Shown here: positions 21,874 through 29,193 of the stretch, piece by piece
How positions within the stretch are numbered: position 1 is the stretch's first letter
How the letters are laid out: every line of letters starts with the position of its first letter
From: JBOGUF01 sp050696075
GTDB taxonomy: Bacteria; Chloroflexota; Chloroflexia; Thermomicrobiales; UBA6265
Assembly: GCA_050696075.1 (NCBI GenBank)
Contig: JBOGUF010000099.1
Location: 1 to 29,724 of the forward strand
DNA: 29,724 bases
Direction: 5' to 3'
Position numbers and translations under genes: made by a program
Notes under the pieces: generated by a model
The model's input: only the letters and a program-made list of their open reading frames with translations
Told to the model about the DNA's origin: nothing
The model's database searches: none

Positions 21874-21929
21874 TGCCGGACGAACTGGCCGGACGGACCA
21901 CTGCCGGGCGAACTTGCCGGACAGACCAC
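21874..21929. repeat. 28-base tandem duplication
   Basis: Two adjacent 28-base units (21874-21901 and 21902-21929) differ at three positions; the core is TGCCGG-CGAACT-GCCGGAC-GACCAC. The second unit touches the TAA of the minus-strand gene ending at 21930. Confidence 0.8.
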
Positions 21930-22613
21930 TTAGCAGGGCGTCCCCGCCCGCTGAGTGCCGCAGAATTCCGGGGCATCGGCCTCTGTCTCTACGGCAAAGG
22001 GACGAACCACCGAAGCGCCGTGCCCCTCGTCGAGCGAATTGTCGTCTGCCGACGCTGGCGCCGGGGCGAACAGATTCAGCGGGCTGGTCGGATCGGCGAC
22101 CGGAGGGCCGTCGAGCAGATCGCAGAGACCGGTGGTGGTGGCGTGGGAGGCGACCGCTCGCAGCACAGCCAGCGGATTGTCGGTCAGGTCGCCGGCCCGG
22201 CGGTCGATCACGTAACTGAGCGATCCTGAGCCGGGAAGTTCGAGGTAGACGGCCAGACCCGCAATCTCGATGCGCCCCTGATCGTAGTCGGCCAGGCGCG
22301 TGAACTCGCCGTCGTACTGCATGGCGCGGCCGGTTTCGGCGTTGGCCAGGGCGCCGCTGAAGCGGACCTGCCGGCGCTCGAAGACCAGATCGCCGCCGGG
22401 ATCGGTGACGAAGTGGTAGTCGCGGGTAATGCCGTAGCCGGTGATGGCGTCGAATCCGTTGCACTCCTGAACGAAGATCCCCTCGCCGGTGGTCGTGTCG
22501 GACACGTCGCGCGAGCCGACCGAACCAGATGACCCAGCGGCGAGGCCGGGTAGGAGCACGACGACGGCGGTCAGACTGAATACCACTAGACGCAAGAACA
22601 TCGGTGCGATCAT
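21930..22613 (-). CDS. Secreted protein of unknown function
   Basis: This 227-residue protein has a signal peptide (FLRLVVFSLTAVVVLLPGLAAGSS). I do not recognise the family. The mature part looks beta-rich: IFVQECNGFDAITGYGITRDYHFVTDPGGDLVFERRQV, RAMQYDGEFTRLADYDQGRIEIAG, LSYVIDRRAGDLTDNPLAVLRAVASH. Four Cys could form two disulfides. The tail (APAPASADDNSLDEGHG) is flexible. The ATG 22613 follows AAAGGA; a larger open frame extends to 23216 but overlaps the next gene and is not coding-like. The 212 bases upstream (22614-22825) separate it from the SnoaL/cupin gene and hold two TACGTA motifs. Confidence 0.8.
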   Translation of the reverse strand: MIAPMFLRLVVFSLTAVVVLLPGLAAGSSGSVGSRDVSDTTTGEGIFVQECNGFDAITGYGITRDYHFVTDPGGDLVFERRQVRFSGALANAETGRAMQYDGEFTRLADYDQGRIEIAGLAVYLELPGSGSLSYVIDRRAGDLTDNPLAVLRAVASHATTTGLCDLLDGPPVADPTSPLNLFAPAPASADDNSLDEGHGASVVRPFAVETEADAPEFCGTQRAGTPC

Positions 22614-22825
22614 GGTCGATCCTTTCTGAGCAAGACGATCTACGTGAAGACGACCGGACCAATCTCTCCCGGCGGCCGGCCACCGGGTCGGATTCCATAG
22701 TGCGCCAGCCGGAGGCGGCCGGCATCGTGATACATACGTAACCGCGCGGTACTGTCGAGTGAGCGGCTGTTGCCGCGCGCTACGTAGGCCGGGGACTCGA
22801 CTACGCATGCGACGCACGAAATGTT

Positions 22826-24154
22826 TCATGCTGACGCTCCTGATGGTCCAACGGCAACGACGGTGAGGACGACCGGTTCGGCGCCGTGATTGGCGAGCAC
22901 GGCGCTCGTTCCCATGTGGAGGAGCGCGCCGTCCCCGGCCGTCAGCGTGGCCACGTCGCGGGACGTGCTCCCGCCGTTCTCCGCGCGCCGGACCCATGCG
23001 CCATCGCCATCGGCGGCGAGGTCGAGGACGCCCTGTTCGACCACCAGCAGACTGGGGCCGCTGGCTTGGTGTACCGTCAGGTCTGCCCCCGGCGCGAGCG
23101 TGGCCCGGCCGACGGCGACGACAGGGTGACGGCCTGGCAGCGTCGCCTGCATGGCGCCGGCAAGGGGCGTCATGGTGGCGCCGGTGTCGAGCGGCACGGC
23201 AAAGCCGTGCCGCCATGGCATCAGGCCCGCCTCATTTGCCGCCAGGAGTGTTGACTCACTGAGCGCGGGATTCTGCCTGTGCTCATTCATCGACGGCCCA
23301 GCCGCCGCGACGACGAGCAGGCTGGCCGTCGCGGCCCCTGGGGTGCGCAATTCGGTCTGGTTCCATGTGGGCACGACGAAGATGTCGCCGGCCGTGAGTG
23401 AGGTCGGTATGGACGTCGTGTCATCGGCCGGCTCCATCGTCTCCACCGAGGGCGCTTGGGTCATCGGCTCAGGCATCGTGAGAGGGGTCGAGGTCACGGT
23501 GACGGACCCTGACTCGACAAAAAGGAGCCGTGCTTCCGATGCCCCTTTCGCCGTGAAGCTCCCACCCGCGGAGATGGAGAGGCGGTCGAGCGAGAGCAGC
23601 GGTCTGTCGGGTGCGGTCAGGTCGAGCGCGCCCCGATTCAGCGGTTCGAGCAGGGCAAGACCCGGTGTGCCGCCCCAATGCTCGACCACCTGGCGACCGG
23701 CGATGCGGAAGGCGTCGACCGTGCCCCAGACCGGCGGCCTGCTGCGCAATGGGACGCCGAGGAATGCCAGCTTGTCCTCCCGGTCGTGGACCGCGACACG
23801 CGCCATCGCCCGATTGCCGACCACCGTCACGTCCTTGACGACGATTTCCGCGCCGGGCGCGGTGACATGGACGACTGTCAGATAGCGCTCCAGGCCGGCG
23901 CGGTCCGGCGTCACGCCCGGCAGCGCATCGTGGGAGACGAAGTCGGCCGCGACGACCACGTTAAGCTCCGCGGCGTCGCCGGTGCGGATCGCCGTGTTGA
24001 GCGCTGTGTAGAAGGCATGGACGACCTCGCCATTGGCCGGGCTCAGATCGGCCACCCGCGGCGCGGCGACGGTGAGGGCGCTGCCGATCAGCGCCGCCGC
24101 GGTGAGCAGCGCGAGAATCGACGTCAGCAGGCAAATCACGGGGCGGCGGCGCAT
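22826..24154 (-). CDS. Membrane-anchored SnoaL-like/cupin-like protein, paralogue 1
   Basis: This 442-residue protein has an N-terminal signal or anchor (CLLTSILALLTAAALIGSALTVAAP), an NTF2/SnoaL-like domain (VVHAFYTALNTAIRTGDAAELNVVVAADFVSHD...GLERYLTVVH...GTVDAFRIAGRQVVEHWG) and two cupin-like beta segments (LSLDRLSISAGGSFTAKGASEARLLFVESGSVTVTST and VGRATLAPGADLTVHQASGPSLLVVEQGVLDL). The cupin-type metal histidines are not evident, so catalysis is doubtful. The ATG follows AAGGAGG at six bases. It is tandem to a paralogue of the same layout 44 bases upstream. Confidence 0.83.
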   Translation of the reverse strand: MRRRPVICLLTSILALLTAAALIGSALTVAAPRVADLSPANGEVVHAFYTALNTAIRTGDAAELNVVVAADFVSHDALPGVTPDRAGLERYLTVVHVTAPGAEIVVKDVTVVGNRAMARVAVHDREDKLAFLGVPLRSRPPVWGTVDAFRIAGRQVVEHWGGTPGLALLEPLNRGALDLTAPDRPLLSLDRLSISAGGSFTAKGASEARLLFVESGSVTVTSTPLTMPEPMTQAPSVETMEPADDTTSIPTSLTAGDIFVVPTWNQTELRTPGAATASLLVVAAAGPSMNEHRQNPALSESTLLAANEAGLMPWRHGFAVPLDTGATMTPLAGAMQATLPGRHPVVAVGRATLAPGADLTVHQASGPSLLVVEQGVLDLAADGDGAWVRRAENGGSTSRDVATLTAGDGALLHMGTSAVLANHGAEPVVLTVVAVGPSGASA

Positions 24155-24198
24155 GACGCACCTCCTTGAACCGGCCGCTCATCGGCCGGATGTACTCG

Positions 24199-25455
24199 TC
24201 AGGTCACGAGATGGGTGCCCGGCAGCAAGACGACGAAGAGCACGACGACCGGCTCGGACCCGTCGTTGCGCAGGTTGACAGCGGTCTCGGCGTGCAACAA
24301 TGCGCCGTCGCCGGCGTTGAGCGTGCTCGCGTCGAGGTTGTTGCCCCACCCGCGCATCGCGCGTTTGACCCAGACCTTGCCGCCGGTCGCTTGCACGCCA
24401 AGCACACCCGCCTCGACCACGAACAGGACCGGTCCCGGCGCGTCGAAGGCGGGCAAGGTGGCGCCGGGCAACAGGGTGGCGCGCCCGATAGCGGCGACGG
24501 TCGCATTCGATGGGATCGTCGAGACGACGCCACCGGCCAGCGACTGAAGCACGACGCCGTCGGCAAACGTCCGGTCTTGGCTCATACCCTCGGGGACGTC
24601 GTCCGCGAGCGGCCGGAATTCGTGACGAGGGGACCGGCTGCTCGCGTACGGCTCGCCAAGGAGGGCCGGCGTCGCGATCGTCGTCACCAGGAGGGTGGCC
24701 GGGACGCTACCGATCGCGCGCAATGTCGGCTTGGCCCCCGTGGGCAGGGCGACGAAGTCGCCAGGGGCCAGCGCACCCGACGCCATCGTGCCTTCGACGA
24801 ACCCGTCGGCGACATAGATCAGTCGGTGTTCTTCGTCACCCGGCATCTCGAACTGGGCATCCGGCGGCAGGATCAGACGGTCGAGTACGACCACCTGTCG
24901 CCCACCAATGGCGAGGTCGTGCGTGATCTGGCGCAGTGGTTCGATCAGCGAAAGGCCGGGCGCACCCGACCAGAGTTCGACGACCCGGTGACCGACCACC
25001 CGCAGGCCGTCGATCCTGCCCCAGACGTCCCGGCTGCCGCGCGGGGATATGCCGAAGAAGCTGCCTTCGCCGCCGCGCACCGCCAGATAGGCGATCGCCC
25101 GATCGTCCGCGGCGATCACGTGATCGACGTCGATCTCGACGTCCGATGACGTGTCGTGGAGGGAGCGCAGGTAGCGCGCCAGACCGGATCGCCCAGGCGC
25201 GAGCGCTTCCGAGCCACCGTGGATGCTCAACTCCTCGGCCACCACGCCGTCGAGCGTCGCCGCGTCTCCCGTGCGGATCGTCTCGTTGACCGCGAAATAG
25301 AAGGCGCGGACGACCGTCTCCGTTGCCACCGGGCGCGGATCGGCCACGCGCGCTGCCCCGATGGTCATTGCCGTGCCAAAGAGGGCAAGGGCGGTGGCGA
25401 CGGCGAGCACCGTGGTCAGGAGATAGAGGAGTGGCCGGCGGTGCCTTGCGTTCAT
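24199..25455 (-). CDS. Membrane-anchored SnoaL-like/cupin-like protein, paralogue 2
   Basis: This 418-residue protein shares the layout of the gene at 22826-24154: an anchor (YLLTTVLAVATALALFGTAMTIGAA), a SnoaL-like domain (VVRAFYFAVNETIRTGDAATLDGVVAEELSIHG...GLARYLRSLHD...GRIDGLRVVGHRVVELWSG), then cupin-like parts (LDRLILPPDAQFEMPGDEEHRLIYVADGFVEGTM and IGRATLLPGATLPAFDAPGPVLFVVEAGVL) and a final LNAGDGALLHAETAVNLRNDGSEPVVVL. Residues GDA and L-RYL are kept in both copies. The start is ATG 25455. The function is unknown; the pair may be a duplicated extracytoplasmic binding protein. Confidence 0.83.
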   Translation of the reverse strand: MNARHRRPLLYLLTTVLAVATALALFGTAMTIGAARVADPRPVATETVVRAFYFAVNETIRTGDAATLDGVVAEELSIHGGSEALAPGRSGLARYLRSLHDTSSDVEIDVDHVIAADDRAIAYLAVRGGEGSFFGISPRGSRDVWGRIDGLRVVGHRVVELWSGAPGLSLIEPLRQITHDLAIGGRQVVVLDRLILPPDAQFEMPGDEEHRLIYVADGFVEGTMASGALAPGDFVALPTGAKPTLRAIGSVPATLLVTTIATPALLGEPYASSRSPRHEFRPLADDVPEGMSQDRTFADGVVLQSLAGGVVSTIPSNATVAAIGRATLLPGATLPAFDAPGPVLFVVEAGVLGVQATGGKVWVKRAMRGWGNNLDASTLNAGDGALLHAETAVNLRNDGSEPVVVLFVVLLPGTHLVT

Positions 25456-25491
25456 GGCTGTACATCCTTCCTCTGGCGGATCGCGGGGACA

Positions 25492-25527
25492 CCCGGGCTC
25501 TCCGCGCGATGGCGCGGAGAGCCCGGG
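25492..25527 (-). terminator. Perfect 16-bp intercistronic hairpin
   Basis: CCCGGGCTCTCCGCGC (25492-25507) and its exact inverse complement (25512-25527) flank the loop GATG. It lies between the stop of the small gene at 25547 and the start at 25455. No T-run follows on either strand, so it may be an attenuator or a processing/stability hairpin that lowers expression of the downstream paralogues relative to the first gene. Confidence 0.65.
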
Positions 25528-25546
25528 CAGACCGGATGGCCGGCCG

Positions 25547-25792
25547 CTAGGGAGCGGTTACGATCTGGCCCTCGGGGGCCGGGCGGGGTGGCTCGGCCGG
25601 CGCGGAAATGGCGCCGCCCAGGCGGCTGCCGAGCGCGATGAGCAAGTTGCCGACGGCGCGGAGGACGGCGCGCGGCGCGCGGCCATCGGTGACGGCCGAG
25701 GACGCCTGAGCCGCGAGCTGGGCGCGTTGGGCGTCGCTCAGGAGCCGGCGCTGCCGTTCGTCGGCGAGTTCTCTACTCAAGTACGACTGCAT
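25547..25792 (-). CDS. Small protein of unknown function, first gene of the cluster
   Basis: This 81-residue protein has a very good ribosome site (AAGGAGG, six bases) before ATG 25792. An amphipathic helix-rich start (MQSYLSRELADERQRRLLSD) is followed by AQRAQLAAQASS, a hydrophobic stretch (AVLRAVGNLLIALGSRLGGAIS) and a Pro-rich tail. The start resembles small Actinobacterial/Chloroflexota proteins beginning 'M-x-x-Y-L-x-R-E-L'; no function is known. It heads the minus-strand cluster down to 21930 and is divergent from mscL. Confidence 0.74.
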   Translation of the reverse strand: MQSYLSRELADERQRRLLSDAQRAQLAAQASSAVTDGRAPRAVLRAVGNLLIALGSRLGGAISAPAEPPRPAPEGQIVTAP

Positions 25793-26110
25793 GGATGCCT
25801 CCTTATCGAGTTCGTAACGCTTAGCGGAATCGCCTTAGATCTAGCGACCGGCGACCATACGCCGGTCCTAGTACTTAGAGTGCATCCATGAGCGGGTGGG
25901 CACATCGTCAGAAGTACGGATTTCTGGCGTGCGCCGTTGCCGAGTGGTTCGGAAACAGTACGTAGGCAGTACGTATTGAGGGTACTGAGCATCGCCGTCG
26001 GTCGCACACCGCGCCGAAGCCCCCTTTTCATCTCGGATACAACGTGATACTGTACGTACGCATGATGCACCGATTCACGGCTGATCGACCGAAAAAGGAA
26101 GGGGAAGGTC
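25793..26110. promoter_or_regulatory. Divergent intergenic region with TACGTA-type boxes
   Basis: This 318-base gap lies between the small gene (minus) and mscL (plus). CAGTACGTA occurs twice, at 25956-25964 and 25967-25975, exactly 11 bases apart and so on the same helix face. GTACGTAC (26052-26059) lies about 50 bases before mscL. An imperfect dyad, CAGAA-N8-TTCTG, lies at 25909-25926. These may be operators for either gene. No confident -35/-10 pair was settled. Confidence 0.45.
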
Positions 26111-26536
26111 ATGCTGCAGGAATTCAAAGCATTTGTCATGCGGGGCAACGTGGTGGACCTGGCCGTCGCCGTCGTCATTGGTGCCGCCTTTGGCAGAGTG
26201 GTGACCTCGTTGGTCGAGGACCTGATCATGCCGATTATCGCGGCGATCGGCGGCCAGCCCGACTTCTCGGCGCTGGACTTCACGATCAACGACGCGATCT
26301 TCCGCTATGGCGCGTTCATTACCGCGGTGATCGCGTTCCTAATCGTCGCCGCGGCCATCTTCTTCTTCGTCGTCAAGCCGCTCAACTATATGATCGCGCG
26401 CTCGCGGCGGGAGCCACCGGCTGACCCGACGGTGCAGAAGTGCCCCTTCTGCCTCAGCGACGTCCCAGTCGCCGCCACCCGCTGCGCCTTCTGCACCTCG
26501 GAACTCGGCGGCGCAACAGCCGGCGTCCCCGCGTAG
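26111..26536 (+). CDS. mscL: Large-conductance mechanosensitive channel MscL with C-terminal zinc ribbon
   Basis: This 141-residue protein is a pentameric emergency valve that opens under membrane tension. The family start MLQEFKAFVMRGNVVDLAVAVVIGAAFGRVVTSLVEDLIMPII is textbook, with a second helix (YGAFITAVIAFLIVAAAIFFFVVKPLN). The C-terminal bundle is replaced or extended by a rubredoxin-like zinc ribbon: CPFC (Cys111, Cys114) and CAFC (Cys125, Cys128). The ribosome site AAGGGGAAGG precedes ATG 26111. The ribbon is unusual against the standard MscL and may give redox or zinc sensitivity (inference). Confidence 0.95.
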   Translation: MLQEFKAFVMRGNVVDLAVAVVIGAAFGRVVTSLVEDLIMPIIAAIGGQPDFSALDFTINDAIFRYGAFITAVIAFLIVAAAIFFFVVKPLNYMIARSRREPPADPTVQKCPFCLSDVPVAATRCAFCTSELGGATAGVPA

Positions 26537-26537
26537 G

Positions 26538-26681
26538 CGGCGTTTGCAAAGCTCCGTCCTGCTGAGGCGACGCCGAAGCATCCCCCGGCGAAGCCGGTCC
26601 GTCGTGCTCCCCCAGGATTGGGGGTTGGGGCCGATGCGCTTCGCGCGGGGATGCTTCGATGCCTCAGCATGACGGGGTGCA
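26538..26681. repeat. REP-like mosaic element, copy C
   Basis: It starts CGGCGTTTGCAAAGCTCCGT and ends GCCTCAGCATGACGGGGTGC. The core (CCCCCGGCGAAGCC, GTGCTCCCCCAGGATTGGGG, GCGCTTCGCGCGGGGATGC) agrees with copy B. The outer ends are those of copy B in exchanged, inverted form, as if the ends had been swapped by recombination or pairing. It begins two bases after the mscL stop. Confidence 0.83.
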
Positions 26682-26702
26682 ACCGCGGCGTAACGAGTTC
26701 GA

Positions 26703-26764
26703 CGTTCAGCGTTCAGCATTCGCCGCGAAACGGTCCCGCCCGGTCGATGATCGGGCGGGACCGT
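26703..26764 (+). terminator. Heptamer repeat and strong terminator-like hairpin
   Basis: CGTTCAG twice in tandem (26703-26716) precedes ACGGTCCCGCCCG (26730-26742), which pairs perfectly with CGGGCGGGACCGT (26752-26764). Three more pairs close a GAT triloop. CATTTG follows. It is the best intrinsic-terminator candidate in the window and could end mscL transcription past REP-like copy C. The remaining gap to the ABC gene (26765-27128) holds the MerR-type promoter at 26902 and nothing else I can support. Confidence 0.68.
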
Positions 26765-26901
26765 CATTTGTCGCGGGCGTGATGACATCCGCGCCTTCTT
26801 GATTGGACCCTGTCGACCCGCCCGGCCGCCGACCAGGATGGTCTGATTGAGCACGCGCGTCCGATGAAGCGCGCCCAGACGATCGTTCAGAACAATGCGG
26901 C

Positions 26902-26932
26902 TTGACCTCAACGTTAGTTGAGGTTGTATCGT
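26902..26932 (+). promoter_or_regulatory. MerR/SoxR-type promoter with long spacer
   Basis: TTGACC (26902-26907) and TATCGT (26927-26932) are separated by 19 bases, the overlong spacer that MerR-family activators correct by bending DNA. A perfect dyad, ACCTCAAC-GTTA-GTTGAGGT (26905-26924), lies between them and strongly resembles SoxR-type boxes (CCTCAA...TTGAGG). It faces the ABC exporter, about 200 bases upstream of it. No merR/soxR gene is in the window, so the regulator lies elsewhere. Confidence 0.68.
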
Positions 26933-27128
26933 CTGTGCGTGCCGCTGGTCGAGCAGGCTGGCGACCTTGTGACGGTACTCCAGCGAGGGTGCTAGACGGC
27001 GACGCGCGCTCACAGATTTGGCCGACATTCGTTTCACTAATAACCGAGCTTCCGGAATGGCAGCGCGGGGCGAATCGGGACTTTCCGGTCATTGAACTGA
27101 CTCGGAAGACGTGATAAGGGGTTGGGAA

Positions 27129-29006
27129 ATGGAAGTTACCGCGTGGATGTCGCTCTACAACGCGATGCATGCGCAGGAGGATCGGCGGCCATTCTCCATG
27201 GCCACGGTGCGGCGCATCGGCGAGTTCGCGCGGCCGCACCGCCGGCAACTGACACAGTTCCTGCTGCTCAGCATCGTGACGGCGGTCCTCGCCGTCGCGA
27301 CCCCAACCCTCGCGGGCCGGGTCGTCAACGCGATCGTCGAGGACGCGGCACAAGACGTCGTGATCGGACTCGCGATGCTCATCGCCGTGATCGCGGTGGC
27401 GGAGGCCGGGCTCGGGATCGTGACGCGATGGCTTTCGGCGCGCATCGGTGAGGGCCTGATCCTCGACCTGCGCACTTCAGTCTTCGACCATGTGCAGCGC
27501 ATGCCGATCGCGTTTTTTACGCGCACGCGCACTGGCGCGCTCGTCAGCCGGTTGAATCACGACGTTATCGGCGCGCAGCGCGCCTTCAGCGACACCCTCT
27601 CCGGCGTGGTCAGCAATCTCGTGATGCTCGTGCTCACGCTCGTGGTCATGCTGGGCATCTCCTGGCGGATCACCCTGCTCGCGCTGCTCTTGCTCCCGGT
27701 CTTCTTATTGCCCGCGCGGCGAATGGGCGCCCGGCTGGCGCGCCTCGAACGCGAGGCGGCGAACCACAACGCGGTGATGAGCTCGCAAATGACGGAGCGG
27801 TTCTCCGCACCGGGGGCGACGCTTGTGAAGCTCTTCGGCCGCCCCGCGCGGGAGTCAGCCGAGTTCGCCGCGCGGGCCAGGCGGGTGCGCGATATCGGGG
27901 TGCGCGCGGCGATGGTGCAGTGGGTCTTCGTTACCGCGCTGACGCTGGTTTCGGCGCTCGCCCTCGCCGTTGTCTACGGTCTCGGTGGGTTTTACGCCCT
28001 GCGTGGGGAACTGGATCCGGGCGCGGTCGTCGCGCTCGCGCTGCTGCTGACTCGCCTCTACGCGCCGCTGACCGCGCTGGCCAGCGCGCGGGTGGAGGTC
28101 ATGAGCGCGCTGGTGAGTTTCGAGCGCGTCTTCGAAGTGCTGGATCTGCAACCGCTTATTGCCGAGCGACCGGACGCCCGGCAGGTGCCCGACGGGCCGG
28201 TCTCCGTCGAGTTCGAAAACGTGCGCTTCGGCTATCCATCGGCGGACAAGGTGTCGCTCGCGTCGCTGGAGGAGGTCGCCATCCTTGACACACGCGGCGG
28301 TGTCGAGGTGCTCCATGACGTGTCGTTTCGCGCCGAACACGGGCAAGTGGTAGCGCTGGTGGGGTCGTCCGGCGCCGGTAAATCGACGATCGCGCAATTG
28401 GTGCCGCGCCTCTATGACGTCGACGACGGCGCCGTGCGTTTGTCCGGTGTCGATGTCCGGGACTTGTCCGCCGAATCGATCCGCGAGACGGTGGGGATGG
28501 TGACGCAGGACGGACACTTGTTCCACGAGTCGATCCGCGCCAACTTGCTGCTGGCGCGCCCGGAGGCAGCAGAAGAGGAGCTGTGGGAGGTTCTGCGCCG
28601 CGCCCGGCTGGTCGACCTCGTCGCGGCATTGCCCGATGGGTTGGACACCGTCGTCGGCGAGCGTGGGTACCGGCTCTCCGGCGGCGAGCGCCAGCGATTG
28701 ACGATCGCGCGGTTGCTCCTGGCGCGCCCGCGCGTCGTCATCCTCGACGAGGCGACCGCACATCTCGACTCTACGTCGGAAGCGGCGGTGCAGGCGGCAC
28801 TGGGCGAGGCGCTCGACGGGCGGACCGCGGTGGTGATCGCCCACCGGCTCTCGACCATCCGGGCCGCGGACCTGATCCTCGTCATCGAGGAGGGACGGGT
28901 CGTGGAGCGCGGCACGCACTTCGACCTGCTCGCGGCCGGCGGCCGCTACGAGGAGTTGTACCGAACCCAATTCGACCAGCCGTCCGCCATGGTGGCCGTC
29001 GCATGA
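27129..29006 (+). CDS. ABC exporter (fused membrane and ATPase domains)
   Basis: This 625-residue half-transporter has an N-terminal six-helix exporter domain (RQLTQFLLLSIVTAVLAVATPTLAG onward; AFFTRTRTGALVSRLNHDV coupling region) and a C-terminal ATPase. ATPase motifs are complete: Walker A GSSGAGKST starting at Gly412, Q-loop TQDGHLF, signature LSGGERQRL, Walker B VVILDEATAHLDS and H-loop IAHRLSTI. The ATPase start carries a longer spacer (SADKVSLASLEEVAILDTRGG) before the Walker A strand. It probably homodimerises to export a lipid, peptide or drug. The start chosen is ATG 27129 behind AAGGGG; GTG 27111 is in frame. A MerR/SoxR-type promoter upstream hints at stress or drug induction. Confidence 0.93.
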   Translation: MEVTAWMSLYNAMHAQEDRRPFSMATVRRIGEFARPHRRQLTQFLLLSIVTAVLAVATPTLAGRVVNAIVEDAAQDVVIGLAMLIAVIAVAEAGLGIVTRWLSARIGEGLILDLRTSVFDHVQRMPIAFFTRTRTGALVSRLNHDVIGAQRAFSDTLSGVVSNLVMLVLTLVVMLGISWRITLLALLLLPVFLLPARRMGARLARLEREAANHNAVMSSQMTERFSAPGATLVKLFGRPARESAEFAARARRVRDIGVRAAMVQWVFVTALTLVSALALAVVYGLGGFYALRGELDPGAVVALALLLTRLYAPLTALASARVEVMSALVSFERVFEVLDLQPLIAERPDARQVPDGPVSVEFENVRFGYPSADKVSLASLEEVAILDTRGGVEVLHDVSFRAEHGQVVALVGSSGAGKSTIAQLVPRLYDVDDGAVRLSGVDVRDLSAESIRETVGMVTQDGHLFHESIRANLLLARPEAAEEELWEVLRRARLVDLVAALPDGLDTVVGERGYRLSGGERQRLTIARLLLARPRVVILDEATAHLDSTSEAAVQAALGEALDGRTAVVIAHRLSTIRAADLILVIEEGRVVERGTHFDLLAAGGRYEELYRTQFDQPSAMVAVA

Positions 29007-29023
29007 CCGAATCGCCTCCCCTC

Positions 29024-29102
29024 CGTCATGCCAATCGCCCCTCCCCGTCATGCCAATCGCTCTCTCCGTCATTCCGATCGCTCTCTCCGTCATTCCGATC
29101 GC
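29024..29102. repeat. 21/22-base tandem repeat, four units
   Basis: CGTCAT(G/T)CC(A/G)ATCGC recurs at 29024, 29046, 29067 and 29088, joined by CTCTCTC-like spacers. It lies in the convergent gap after the ABC exporter stop. The motif CGTCATGC also starts the REP-like copies A and B, so it may be a related element. Confidence 0.8.
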
Positions 29103-29193
29103 AGAGAGGAATCCGCCCCTCATCATCGACTTCCCTCATTGGAGCCAGAAGTCTCGACGAACTCCGAGACTCGGCATGACAATGAGGTGGACG

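Noticed and set aside
26902..27114. 70-codon plus frame upstream of the ABC exporter as a gene
   Set aside because: It begins inside the promoter, has no ribosome site and no recognisable protein pattern.
29024..29102. CRISPR-like array
   Set aside because: Units are nearly contiguous with no unique spacers of 30 bases or so and no cas genes.
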